Below, piece by piece: positions 55,970 to 64,000 of a stretch of DNA of 64,000 nt; position 1 is the stretch's first letter, and each line of letters begins with the position of its first letter. This stretch comes from Emiliania huxleyi CCMP1516 (taxonomy: Eukaryota > Haptophyta > Isochrysidales > Noelaerhabdaceae). The position numbers and the translations under genes are program-made. The stretch spans positions 130,873 to 194,872 of the forward strand of contig NW_005198537.1 of NCBI RefSeq assembly GCF_000372725.1. Direction: 5' to 3'. The notes beneath the pieces are model-generated. The model saw nothing but the letters and a program-made list of their open reading frames with translations, searched no databases and was not told where the DNA came from.

Positions 55970-56423
55970 GCCACCCTCGCCTCCACCGCCGAGCCCTCCC
56001 CCGCCACCGCCCCCTCTCATGCCCGCTCTGAGCAGCTCCGTGAGCGGTCAGGACATGACCATCGCGGTGAATCTCGGGGCGAACCACTCCAACTACCAGA
56101 CACTAGCCATCCAGTTCAAGCAGCTCGGTGATGGACCGACGGGCCGGCGCACCGAGGAGGCTGTCGCCCCTCCGTTTGCATCAGTGACGGCACTCGCAAC
56201 GGACGGCACTAGTGGGCAGCTCGCCCAGCCGTACCCCAGCAAGGAACGCACCTACTTTGGCATTACGTTGATCGGCGCAGAGATGCCCGCATTCGTCTCA
56301 GGTCCTGCGGCGGTCGTCTCTTTCCCCGCAGGAGTCGATCCCAGCAAGATTGAGATCGACTTCGACGCCGCACACACCTATCTCGAAGCTGAAAGAGGTT
56401 TTGCTCGCCTGAAGATGAAATGA
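51391..56423 (+). CDS. Secreted 1605-aa mosaic: rhodanese, FAD oxidoreductase and Cys-rich modules on polyproline linkers
   Basis: Exons 51391-51719, 51809-52230, 52308-53399 and 53449-56423 fit in phase with GT-AG introns, the last only 49 nt. MPRTLVPLAVVLLARGGDA is a signal peptide. Modules in order: a Cys-containing domain of about 120 residues; a Pro/Ser linker; a rhodanese domain (GAVIDVRSSREWDVGHIPDA, then active-site loop VYCNSGARS with Cys267); a linker; an FAD-dependent oxidoreductase of fumarate-reductase/flavocytochrome-c type (DVVVVGHGLAGASAAATAAL, residues 377-396, then SVAAIFASGGFGS near 628-640 and GPGSTLGNALQSGYLAGKDA near 865); a Pro-rich linker of about 100 residues; a beta-rich domain (QATVTTSEFTMSVGSQRRQR start); three Cys modules (starting near 55190, 55445 and 55630) ending in CxxCxxC; another Pro linker; and a C-terminal beta domain ending LKMK. 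SPPPP repeats suggest hydroxylation and arabinosylation. Confidence 0.85.
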
Positions 56424-56582
56424 GGCGGAGCGTGTGGTGTCCCGCGAGAGCCGGGAGATCGGTGTAGGTCCTTATACATTTGTACTTCCCGTCGTCTGTG
56501 AATAGCATCTTGCCTGCTTACTACATGACAACCCTCTGAGCCACACCCACACTACTGCCCAAATTCACCGCCTTGGTCAGCC
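56424..56582. other. Short 3' spacer between convergent genes
   Basis: It is 159 bp long and holds no recognisable feature. The mosaic gene ends to the left and the small basic-protein gene ends to the right. Confidence 0.5.
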
Positions 56583-57107
56583 CTACCCTCCGTACACGGC
56601 GAACCTACTCGCTTGAGTAATAGGTCGCAAGGGTGCGAGACAGAGGCGAAGCTGGCTGCTGAATTCGAAGGCACCCGGTACGCTGGGGGGCGTCTCGAGC
56701 GGGCGCGCTGCGGCGGGCTCGCTCGGAAAATCATCTAGGAGAGACGCGAGGCTTGGACTTGGAGACTGCGCCGAGGCGCGAGCGGAGGAGCTTGGCGCGA
56801 GGGAGTCGAGAGATGCCGCAGGACTGCCCGCCGCGGCCGTCGTCGGGAAGGTCAGAGTGGCGGGCCTGCCTTGCAGCGTCGAGAGTTCGACAATCCTCCT
56901 CTTCCTCTTCTCCAAAATCTCGCTTGCCCCGAACTGCTTTGCTCCTCTTTCCGCGGTCCGCTTCCGTGTGCTCGTAGCTGGATTCTGCTGCTTCAGTGTG
57001 TTGATACCTGTCATTGTCGCTGCGCCAGGCTGCGGTGCGCGCTTCAACGTATAGGAGGCTACGTCCATGTCTCTCTCCAGGCTGCGGGATCCGTCCAGGG
57101 CTGCCAT
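56583..57107 (-). CDS. Hypothetical small basic protein
   Basis: A single exon of 174 aa from MAALDGSRSLERDMDVASYT. The frame is also open to an ATG at 57158. A basic helix region (STRKRTAERGAKQFGASEIL, then EKRKRRIVELSTLQG) could bind nucleic acid or act as a nuclear signal. A Ser/Ala/Pro-rich segment follows, then LASLLDDFPSEP and a short hydrophobic C-terminus. An independent 32-codon ORF at 57225 (MELITGFTAVIVQLAQWAAD) lies just upstream and might be a first exon, but I could not find a phase-consistent junction. No family is recognised. Confidence 0.45.
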   Translation of the reverse strand: MAALDGSRSLERDMDVASYTLKRAPQPGAATMTGINTLKQQNPATSTRKRTAERGAKQFGASEILEKRKRRIVELSTLQGRPATLTFPTTAAAGSPAASLDSLAPSSSARASAQSPSPSLASLLDDFPSEPAAARPLETPPSVPGAFEFSSQLRLCLAPLRPITQASRFAVYGG

Positions 57108-59529
57108 TGGCCCAATCTCGCTTACGCTACAAAGTTGAAAGTTCTCCGACAAGGTCATTCACGGTGTCCGCGGCCCACTGTGCCAACTGGACAATGACCG
57201 CCGTAAACCCTGTGATCAGCTCCATGCGATATATTTTTGTAGGGACCGTAACACCAAAAAACTACTATGTCTTCGAGTGAAAAGACAAAAGTAATCCGAG
57301 CAAAGCCGCGGCCGCAGTGAATTAAAACATAAAAGGGGCGGTTTTTGAGGGGAATCTGGAGAATCTGGGAATCTGCTCACCACGGACCCCCACCTCATCG
57401 AAAAACTTTTCACTCCAAGACATACGAGTACTACTTTTTCAGTGTATGTAGCTCTTACGAACATACCCGTAGGTGAACTGCTGACAGGGTTTGCGATGAG
57501 GAGCGATCCGAACGTGGTATTCGGGTGATTAGATCACTACCGCCGAAGCGCAAGCGCTTGGAGCAAGGGAACTGCCACGTATGGGTCCCAGACTAGCACC
57601 CCACCTCGCGAGCCGACGTTCTGGCCCAGCGAGGCTGCTTGCTGCGGAGCACTCGGGGCCGATGTTCTGGCCCAGCGAGGCCGCTGCGGGGCACCCGGCG
57701 GCTCGGTTCGCTCATCAGCGCAAACTCGGTCGAGCAGAAAGTAAGGTGTGGTAAAGGCGGCGCGGCACGGTAAGGGTCGGCGGTTTTTAAAAGGTGCTCT
57801 ACAAGAGCTAGGCACCCACAAAGAACCCTGCACAAAGATCGCAAGGGCGGGGACCTGTTCCTTTTTACCCATCTCACAGTAGAGGTGTCCGTTTTTATTT
57901 ATTTATTTAGGCACAAAAGATATGGCATTGCAGGCCATTTAGAGCCCCTCTAGCGACGGTCACCGGCTGACCGCGCTAGTAGGGGCAAACACTGAAAACG
58001 TAACTTGATCGGGGCGCGGTTTTTTTTGGACTAGACTGCTCGGGGGAGGTGGGCGAGTGATTGGGTAGCTTTGGGGCCGCCGAAAATAATGAGAACCGCC
58101 CCCTATATCTCGCCAAATCTCGATTTTTCGCGGGAATGGGGGCTTCTCAGCCCCGCGCGAGCTACAGTGACTCCCCAGGGCTTGTCCCGTGGCCCAAAGT
58201 GGTACCCCGAGCTCCGCCACGAGCGTGGGCAATCAGGAGACACCCACAGTCACGGCGGGCGAGGAGTTGGGTGACGGCCAACTGTCGATTACGGCGCCTC
58301 TGGAGCCTCCTGTATCGTCGGTTCGGCTCGAAGATCGTGCCGCATCCGCATGTAAACCACCTCCGCGCCCCCGCTGGCACATGTCCGCATTGCCCGAGCC
58401 TGGGAGAAGTTCCCAGTGCCCGGAGGCTGCACAGGTCCGCGAAACGCTGGCGCTGCAGCTCCCGGCGCGCACCCCAGATTCGCGAGGAAAACAGCCGAAA
58501 ACGGGTCGCGCCGCGATCGACCCTCAGCGAGCCCAGGCGAGCCTGGTAATCCCACCCGGTGGTAAGCGCACGTCCTCCGCGTAATCTAGCGCGCTGTGCA
58601 GCCCGCCAGTGCATGGCGCCGACCTGGGCCGACTGGTCGATCTCGCCGCGATCTCGCCATCCAATTCTCGGTCAGGTGTAGTGGATCACCTTAAAATCCT
58701 GGATTAATTCCTGAGCCCACCTGGCCCCACCAGACGGGTGGCACGAGGCGCCCGGGCCACTTTTTAGCGCCTCCCGAGCCTCCCGGCGCCTCCTGTGGCC
58801 TCCTGAACCCTCTCCCCCGCAGCCTCTCTCGGCGACGTGGGGAGCGGCTGCCGTCCACGGCTCGCACCGGCTCTTCCAGCGGCTCCACGCTTGCCGCCTG
58901 TGACGCCCGCGCCACGCACTGCCACGCGGCCGCTCGAGAGAGCGGTCGACGCCCATACTGCTGGGCGTGGCGCTCTATCGGTCGACGCTTCGGCGTCGCT
59001 GCTTGGTTGGGGACCCGTGCCTCGACGCGGCGGCGCGGCCAAGTACGGCTCGGTGGCACAGCGCGTCGCCACGGATGAGATGCGGCCACAAGCGGCTGGG
59101 GAAGCTCCAAGAATGTTTCGTTCTACTTGCAGGAGAGGTGCAAGCAATTCGGGTGACTGCATGGCTCTTCGCGTCGAGGGATGCGTCCAAGATAATGAGT
59201 AGCTTATTGAAAGCGCCGTGTCTTGCGGCATATTCCGGGTCATCGATCCACGTGATGTGACAAACTAGCCGCTATTAATGAATATGGGTGAATGTTATCT
59301 AGTTAAGGCAACCCGAGCGACAACTCACGCGCTTGGCGTGTGTGTGCCTGCTGCTCAAGGTCAAGCGGATATGAGCATATACACAACACACATACCACGG
59401 TCCGTCTGCATCCTCGGCCATCTACCGCCGTGCCACATCACCCTATGTGTTCGCTGTCCACCGCATGTGCCGCAGAGTCAACGTGCATTGCGCCGTGGGC
59501 GCGCCTCGCGCGCCTGTGGCGCCGCCTCA
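57108..59529. other. Intergenic; one dispersed repeat, no supported gene
   Basis: 57800-57910 is the inverted copy of 27320-27420 with its ATTTATTTATTTA tail. A minus-strand phrase ITWIDDPEYAARHGAFNKLL at about 59250-59190 looks protein-like but is followed by low-complexity frames, and I could not extend it into a gene. Confidence 0.5.
57800..57910 (-). repeat. Dispersed repeat with (ATTT)n end, inverted copy of 27320-27420
   Basis: CACAAAGAACCCTGCACAAA, then CCCATCTCACAGTAGAGGTG and TCCGTTTTTATTTATTTATT, is the reverse complement of sequence at 27320-27420. Shorter versions of the same end occur at 34965-35010 and 1117-1145. Confidence 0.85.
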
Positions 59530-60360
59530 TCAGCCGCCACGCCTGCTGCGGTTGCCCCGCGCTTCTTCGGCGCCCCGCGCTTCTTCGGCGCCCCGCGTGA
59601 TGTGGGCGAGCGGCTCCGCCGCCCGAGCGGCGGCTTGACTGAGCAAGGACGGGACGAGGCCCTTGGCGAGAGCCAAGTTACGCCACTCCGGATCGTCGGT
59701 CGGAGGCTGTCATCGCTCGCGCAACTGCGCACAACACGCACACACGGCTCAGGCAGCAAGGCCGAGATAGAGCCGAGATATAGCCGAGATATAGCCGAGA
59801 TATAGCCGAGGTGTAGCAGCCGCGGCGGCGGCTCGGGGGGCGGTGGGAGAGCAGGGCGGGCGCCTGCTTGTAGCGACTCGACTGCAGCAGCACGACGTTC
59901 ATCCACTGGTCGACGAGCGTCGGGACGGCGACCCACGAGCCGTCCGCGCCGCGGCCATGTAGCAGCACGAGCAGCGCCCATGCGTGCACCTCCGCCTCGC
60001 TGGGCAACGCCTTGCCCGAGGCGCACAAGATCGAGTTCCTGCGGCGCGGGTGAGCGGCAAGAGCTCGCCAAGGCGGGGCGAGCGCGGCCACGGCGAGGGC
60101 GGGCACGCACCGCTTCGATTCGGGCGCCCCGCGCTGCAGCGCCGCGCGCCGCTCAAGCTCGGCCTGCACGTTCTGGAGGATCTGCTGCAGCTGCTCGGTC
60201 GTGACATCTGCGGCACACACGCGCAAACCTGAGACCCCCACGGGCCCGGCGGCGGCGCGGCGAGCGGGGCGCGCGCAGGGGCACACACGGGCGTCGCAAA
60301 CGCGCGGGCGCAGCGCGCCTGGAGCACCAGGAAGGGTGCCACCGCCGGCGCCGTGCTCAT
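59530..60360 (-). CDS. Hypothetical three-exon protein, possible organelle-targeted, 211 aa
   Basis: Exons 60360-60246, 60207-59864 and 59706-59530 fit in phase; both introns start with GC and the first is only 38 nt. The N-terminus MSTAPAVAPFLVLQARCARA is Ala-rich with few acidic residues, like a targeting peptide. The middle has DVTTEQLQQILQNVQAELER, a short coiled coil, then EVHAWALLVLLHGRGADGSW and TLVDQWMNVVLLQSSRYKQ, a helical region that looks conserved. The last exon gives DDPEWRNLALAKGLVPSLLS and a duplicated RGAEEA at the C-terminus. In intron 2 the sequence has four CTATATCTCGG-type repeats (about 59760-59815). No family is recognised. Confidence 0.5.
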
Positions 60361-61171
60361 CGTGATCACCTGCACGCACAGGCATCGCAGATCGTCAATG
60401 TCCCGCTGTGTCCCGAGCTTGGGGCTCGCGCTCCGGCGCCACGGGCTCGACGCGAGGACTCTGGAGAGAATGTCAGAGTGAGAGTGGATGAGGTTGGAGT
60501 GGAGGCGGCAATCGCCGTGCGGGCGCGCCCGGGGCTGCAGATCCTCCAAAGCAGCGAGACGGGAGCGCGCGCGCGACCGCGGGCCGGATTTTGCGGGGGA
60601 ACTCGGGGGGAGGGCGCCCCGGACACGCCCTGCACGCGGCGCGGGCTGGCGCTCACCAGGAGCGGCAGCATTTGCGGTCTAGGCTGCGGTTTTTCTTTCG
60701 ACGCCATCATTCTTTTCCCTTTCAGCGGCCTCACTTGTCGCATTTGCGAGGAAAGCAAGCGCGAGCGCTGCGGCGCCGGAGTCTTTCGGTCACCATTCTG
60801 GACCATCTTAATATTTTTCAATGATTTTTGCAGGGTCTGAAAGCTGAGACTCAGCTCTTCACGCTCGGTATGAAAGCAAGGTCCGCCCGGGGGGTCCCAT
60901 TTTTCAGTATTTCCCCCTAGCGCTAGGCGCCAAAATCCCCACTGGGCCGGGAGAGGCGGGAGCAACCTTAACTTCCGCGCTCGAAGTTTTGGGGGGAGGG
61001 GGCGGGCGGGGGGGGGGGGGGGGGTCCCCACCCCCAAAATCCCGGAGCAAAACACTGACCTCTCGGAATGGATCTCTCACGCCCCGACTAACGAGGGCAA
61101 ACAAACCATTCCCCAAGGCAAGCACGGTCGGACCACAGGAAGGTGATGGAAGATGAAGGAAGGTGAAGGGG
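60361..61171. other. Intergenic upstream of the hypothetical gene and downstream of UTP10
   Basis: A homopolymer-rich stretch of Gs lies at 61008-61024. No gene is seen. The minus-strand frames in 60400-61050 are low complexity. Confidence 0.5.
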
Positions 61172-64000
61172 CTACTCCTCCTCGAGGAGGCCTGTGTTGC
61201 TCTGTTCGAGCGTGTTCATCAGCTCGAGCGCGCACGAACGCGTCTCGGCGTCCGCGTCCTCGAGCAGCTCCGACAGGAACGGCACCGCCTCGGGCGAGTG
61301 CACGATGGCGGCGTCGGGCACGGACGCGTACAACCGCTGCAACCCCTTGACAGCGCCACGCCGCATCGCCTCGTCGTCGTCCTGACTCGCGACGCAGAGC
61401 TCGTAGTGCAGCACCTGTGCGGTATCCGGCGGCGGCGCGTGTGAACACGGGCCGAGCCGACGGGAGGCGGCGTCGGGCGGCGCGGGAACCTTGCAGCCGT
61501 CGACGCCGAGCGCGGCGGCGAGCGAGGCGACCGCGGCCAGGAGCGCGTACTCGATGGGCCCTGCCTTGGCCCAGCCGAGCCGCGCAATCAGCGCCTTCTC
61601 GAGCGCGCGTAGCTGCGGCGCCGGCGGCGTCGCAGCCTCGTTCGCGAAGCCAACCTCGAGGAACGCGGCGACGGCGAGCGTGAGCGCCACCTCGAGCTCC
61701 GCCTCGCCGGCGCTGGCGCCGGTGGACCCGGCCAGCCGGTCGAGCCGTCGTCGCTTCGCGGGGCCGCCGCCAGTGCTTTGCACCGCGGCCTGCTGCGGGC
61801 TCGAGCTGCCGAGGTGGACGCACGCGTGCGGCAGCGCCAGGCTAAAGTAAGGCGCAAACAGCGAGCGGAGCGCGATCTGCGTGCCCGACAGGACGCGGAA
61901 GAAGGAGAGGGCGCGCGCGAGCGAGAAGCGGGGCGCGCTCGCGGCTCCGGCGACACCCGCAGGGGCGACCCACGCGAGACTGCGCTCGAAAAAGGCGCCG
62001 AACGAGTCCTCATCGAGGCGCATCACAATCTCGGCGAGCGCGGCGCTGGTGGCCGCCTCGACGGCGGCGGGCGGCGCGAGGAGGAGCGCCTCGCTGAAGG
62101 GCTGCAGCGAGCGGAAGTGGAGGCCCGAGAGGAGGACGTCAAACACGGCGGCCGCGTGCGTGCGCGCCTCCGCTGGCGGGCGGAGTGTCACGTGCGTCTG
62201 GAGCAGCTGCAGCAGCTCTACCTGCGCCGCACTGCCGGCCTGCGACGCAACGCCGACGGCGTCCACCATCGCCGGCAGCAGCTGGCGGCTCGGGACCGCC
62301 CTGGCGAGAGCGCGGTTCAGCGCCTTGGCCTTGGCAGCCAACCCGACGGCCTGCGCGGCCGGCGAGTCGATGGAGGCGAGGCGGAGCACGGCGCGGAGGA
62401 GCCGCGGGAGGTAGGGGTGGAGGAACATGGGCAGCGCGGTGAGCAGCGCCGGGCCGCAGCCGTCGAGCCAGGCGGCGGCGGCGAGCAGCGCGTCCCTTTG
62501 CGGCTCGGAGAGGAAGAGGGAGTGCTCGAGGCAGCGCAGGAGCGGCGGCATGAAGAGGGGCATGTGTGGCACCAGCCGGACGCCGAGCGAGCTCACGAGG
62601 GCGGAGCACGCGAGCAGGGCCGAGCTGAGCACGAGCGGGTCCCTCTCCTCGATCAGCCGCACCACCGCGGGCACCGCCGGGTCGAACAGCTGCGGCATCG
62701 CGGCGCCGCACTCGCGCGCGAGCAAGTCGAGCGCCAGCAGCGCCGCTCGCTGCGACGACGGGCTCGCCGCCGCCGCCCCAGAGAGCGCGACGAGGCGGCG
62801 CGTCATCTGCGCGATGGGCTCCTCGGGCGCACTGGCGAGCAGCTTGCCCGGCCCCCGCTGTAGCCGCGCCTGCAGCAGCAGCACCGCGAGGTTCTGCACC
62901 GCCGGCTCTGCGTGCGCGAGCAGCGTCGTGATGGGCTGCAGGCAGCCGGCCGGCAGCAGCGCCTGGAGGGCGAGCATCGCCTCCTGGCACAGCCGGCGCG
63001 CCGTCGAGCTCGCGGCCGCCTCCGCGCCGCTCGGGCCGCCCGCCTCGGCGCCGTCGTGGCGCGCGCGCTCGAACGCGCCCGCGAGCGCGCCGAACAGCTC
63101 CAGCGCCGCCTCGAGGAAAGCGGGCTCGTCGCGGCTCCAGTCGGCACGCTGCGCCGCCCGCTCGAGTAGCTCGCGGACAAATTCGAGCGCGCAGAGCGTG
63201 ATCGCGCGCCGCTCGCGCGCCGCGCCCTCGCCCGCCGCCGCGCCGCCCCACGCCGCGCCGCCGTCGCCGTTGAGCAGCGGCGCGCACGCGACGAGGCGCG
63301 ACGAGGCGCGTAGCTGCGTGTGCGGCGGCGTCGCGCCGCACACGCTTGACGCGAGCCGGAGCAGGTCAGCCTCGCGGGCGGGGGGGGCGGCGGCCTGCGC
63401 GGCGCGCAGCGAGTGCGCGACGAGCAGGCTCGAGACGACGCAGTGCAGGTGCTCGTCGGAGGAGGCCTTGCCGACCAGCGCGCCGAGGAGCGCCGGCCAC
63501 TGCGCGGGCGGCGCCTGCAGGACCAGCGTCACCCAGCCGCGAAGCAGCGGGCGGAGCTGGAGGCCGCGCCGCACGAACAGCGGGACGAGGACGCCGACAG
63601 CGCGCTCGACGGCGGCGAGCGCGGCGCCGTGGTGCTCGTGCTGGAGGGCGCGGCGCGAGACGGAGGCGAAGTGCGGCACGACCCGCTCGAGCGTTTCCTC
63701 GGGCAGCAGCGGCACGGCGGCCTTCACCACCTCGAGCGCGTGCTTCGCAACCTGCGGCCGCTCGGGGTCGACGAGCTGCGCAAAGAGGAGCCGCGCGTTG
63801 AAATGCTCGACCAACGCCGCCGCCACGGCCGCACCGCCAACCGCCGCGCCCGCCGACCCGGGCTGCGCCGCCCGCAGCATGGCGGTGACGGAGGTGAGGA
63901 CAAGCTGCGTCGCGTACTCGGAGCGGCGGTCCAGCGCCGCGAGCAACCCAAAGAGCGGGCGGGCGAGCTGCTCCGCCGGCTCGGGCAGTGGCGTCCGACG
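61172..64000 (-). CDS. UTP10: UTP10/HEATR1-like U3 snoRNP (small-subunit processome) protein, C-terminal part
   Basis: The frame is open to the right edge, so the N-terminal part lies outside the window; about 915 residues are visible. UTP10/HEATR1 is a HEAT-repeat scaffold of the SSU processome needed for 18S rRNA maturation and Pol I transcription in the nucleolus. The visible region is all alpha-helical Ala/Leu HEAT-like repeats. Near the C-terminus are the family's conserved blocks: ALAEIVMRLDEDSFGAFFER, then RALSFFRVLSGTQIALRSLF, then PAKRRRLDRL, then SPEAVPFLSELLEDADAET, which parallels the HEATR1 C-terminal PESIPFLAELMED block. A 75-nt GT-AG intron (61489-61415) interrupts the C-terminus; it is in frame and free of stops. 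The stop is at 61172-61174. Confidence 0.85.
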   Translation of the reverse strand, partial: RRTPLPEPAEQLARPLFGLLAALDRRSEYATQLVLTSVTAMLRAAQPGSAGAAVGGAAVAAALVEHFNARLLFAQLVDPERPQVAKHALEVVKAAVPLLPEETLERVVPHFASVSRRALQHEHHGAALAAVERAVGVLVPLFVRRGLQLRPLLRGWVTLVLQAPPAQWPALLGALVGKASSDEHLHCVVSSLLVAHSLRAAQAAAPPAREADLLRLASSVCGATPPHTQLRASSRLVACAPLLNGDGGAAWGGAAAGEGAARERRAITLCALEFVRELLERAAQRADWSRDEPAFLEAALELFGALAGAFERARHDGAEAGGPSGAEAAASSTARRLCQEAMLALQALLPAGCLQPITTLLAHAEPAVQNLAVLLLQARLQRGPGKLLASAPEEPIAQMTRRLVALSGAAAASPSSQRAALLALDLLARECGAAMPQLFDPAVPAVVRLIEERDPLVLSSALLACSALVSSLGVRLVPHMPLFMPPLLRCLEHSLFLSEPQRDALLAAAAWLDGCGPALLTALPMFLHPYLPRLLRAVLRLASIDSPAAQAVGLAAKAKALNRALARAVPSRQLLPAMVDAVGVASQAGSAAQVELLQLLQTHVTLRPPAEARTHAAAVFDVLLSGLHFRSLQPFSEALLLAPPAAVEAATSAALAEIVMRLDEDSFGAFFERSLAWVAPAGVAGAASAPRFSLARALSFFRVLSGTQIALRSLFAPYFSLALPHACVHLGSSSPQQAAVQSTGGGPAKRRRLDRLAGSTGASAGEAELEVALTLAVAAFLEVGFANEAATPPAPQLRALEKALIARLGWAKAGPIEYALLAAVASLAAALGVDGCKVPAPPDAASRRLGPCSHAPPPDTAQVLHYELCVASQDDDEAMRRGAVKGLQRLYASVPDAAIVHSPEAVPFLSELLEDADAETRSCALELMNTLEQSNTGLLEEE

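Noticed and set aside
58970-59250. Ankyrin-type or other gene on the minus strand
   Set aside because: One phrase looks protein-like, but no second repeat, no consistent frame and no exon junction support it.

Overview
The window is nuclear DNA of a GC-rich unicellular eukaryotic alga, most likely a haptophyte of the Emiliania/Chrysochromulina/Prymnesium kind. The taxon is inferred from composition, gene content and intron style, not from a marker gene. Genes are intron-bearing, lie on both strands, and are separated by repeat-rich DNA. I joined exons by hand so that every junction keeps its reading frame and restores a known motif where one exists. Of 37 introns placed this way, 20 start with GC instead of GT, almost always as G|GC(G/A/C).

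Layout. 1-3.4 kb: dispersed and tandem repeats. 3.5-5.6 kb: a CAX-type cation/proton antiporter. 5.6-10.3 kb: repeats, microsatellites and an AT-rich island. 10.3-11.2 kb: a divergent pair of small unknown ORFs. 11.9-15.0 kb (-): a ten-exon PP2C phosphatase. 15-18 kb: retroposon-like repeats around an intronless mitochondrial cytochrome c (16.6-16.9 kb). 18.0-19.9 kb: an Ala-rich coiled-coil protein. 21.3-24.1 kb: a nuclear protein with an AP2-like domain, a Tudor-like domain and Cys modules, carrying an in-frame TGA. 24.6-26.9 kb (-): an SPX-RING-endonuclease/phosphatase fusion. 27-29.8 kb: repeats. 29.9-30.4 kb (-): a small polyQ protein. 31.1-32.5 kb (-): a tandem two-domain CREG protein. 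33.5-34.7 kb: an SDR resembling protochlorophyllide oxidoreductase. 36.0-37.7 kb: a ZIP metal transporter. 38.2-39.8 kb (-): an F-box protein directly behind an EFM7-like methyltransferase (39.8-40.7 kb, -). 40.7-43.5 kb: a cluster of terminal-inverted-repeat elements and a duplicated 5' piece of the SPX gene. 44.0-45.2 kb (-): a 2OG-Fe(II) prolyl-4-hydroxylase-like enzyme. 45.5-46.8 kb (-): an ATPase/helicase fragment split by a TIR element. 47.0-49.2 kb (-): an unknown Cys/His-containing protein with a very large minisatellite. 49.9-51.0 kb: an unknown 381-aa protein. 51.4-56.4 kb: a secreted 1605-aa mosaic of rhodanese, FAD-oxidoreductase and Cys-rich modules joined by polyproline linkers. 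56.6-57.1 kb (-): a small basic protein. 59.5-60.4 kb (-): an unknown three-exon protein. 61.2 kb to the right edge (-): the C-terminal part of a UTP10/HEATR1 rRNA-processing factor.

The genes do not form a pathway. Several concern the cell surface or metals and phosphate (antiporter, ZIP, SPX, CREG, prolyl hydroxylase, Hyp-rich mosaic); others are housekeeping. The most distinctive signals are the high share of GC-AG introns, the SPX-RING-EEP fusion, the secreted rhodanese/FAD mosaic, and a TIR element whose ends read as splice sites, sitting between a duplicated SPX promoter/exon and a methyltransferase gene.
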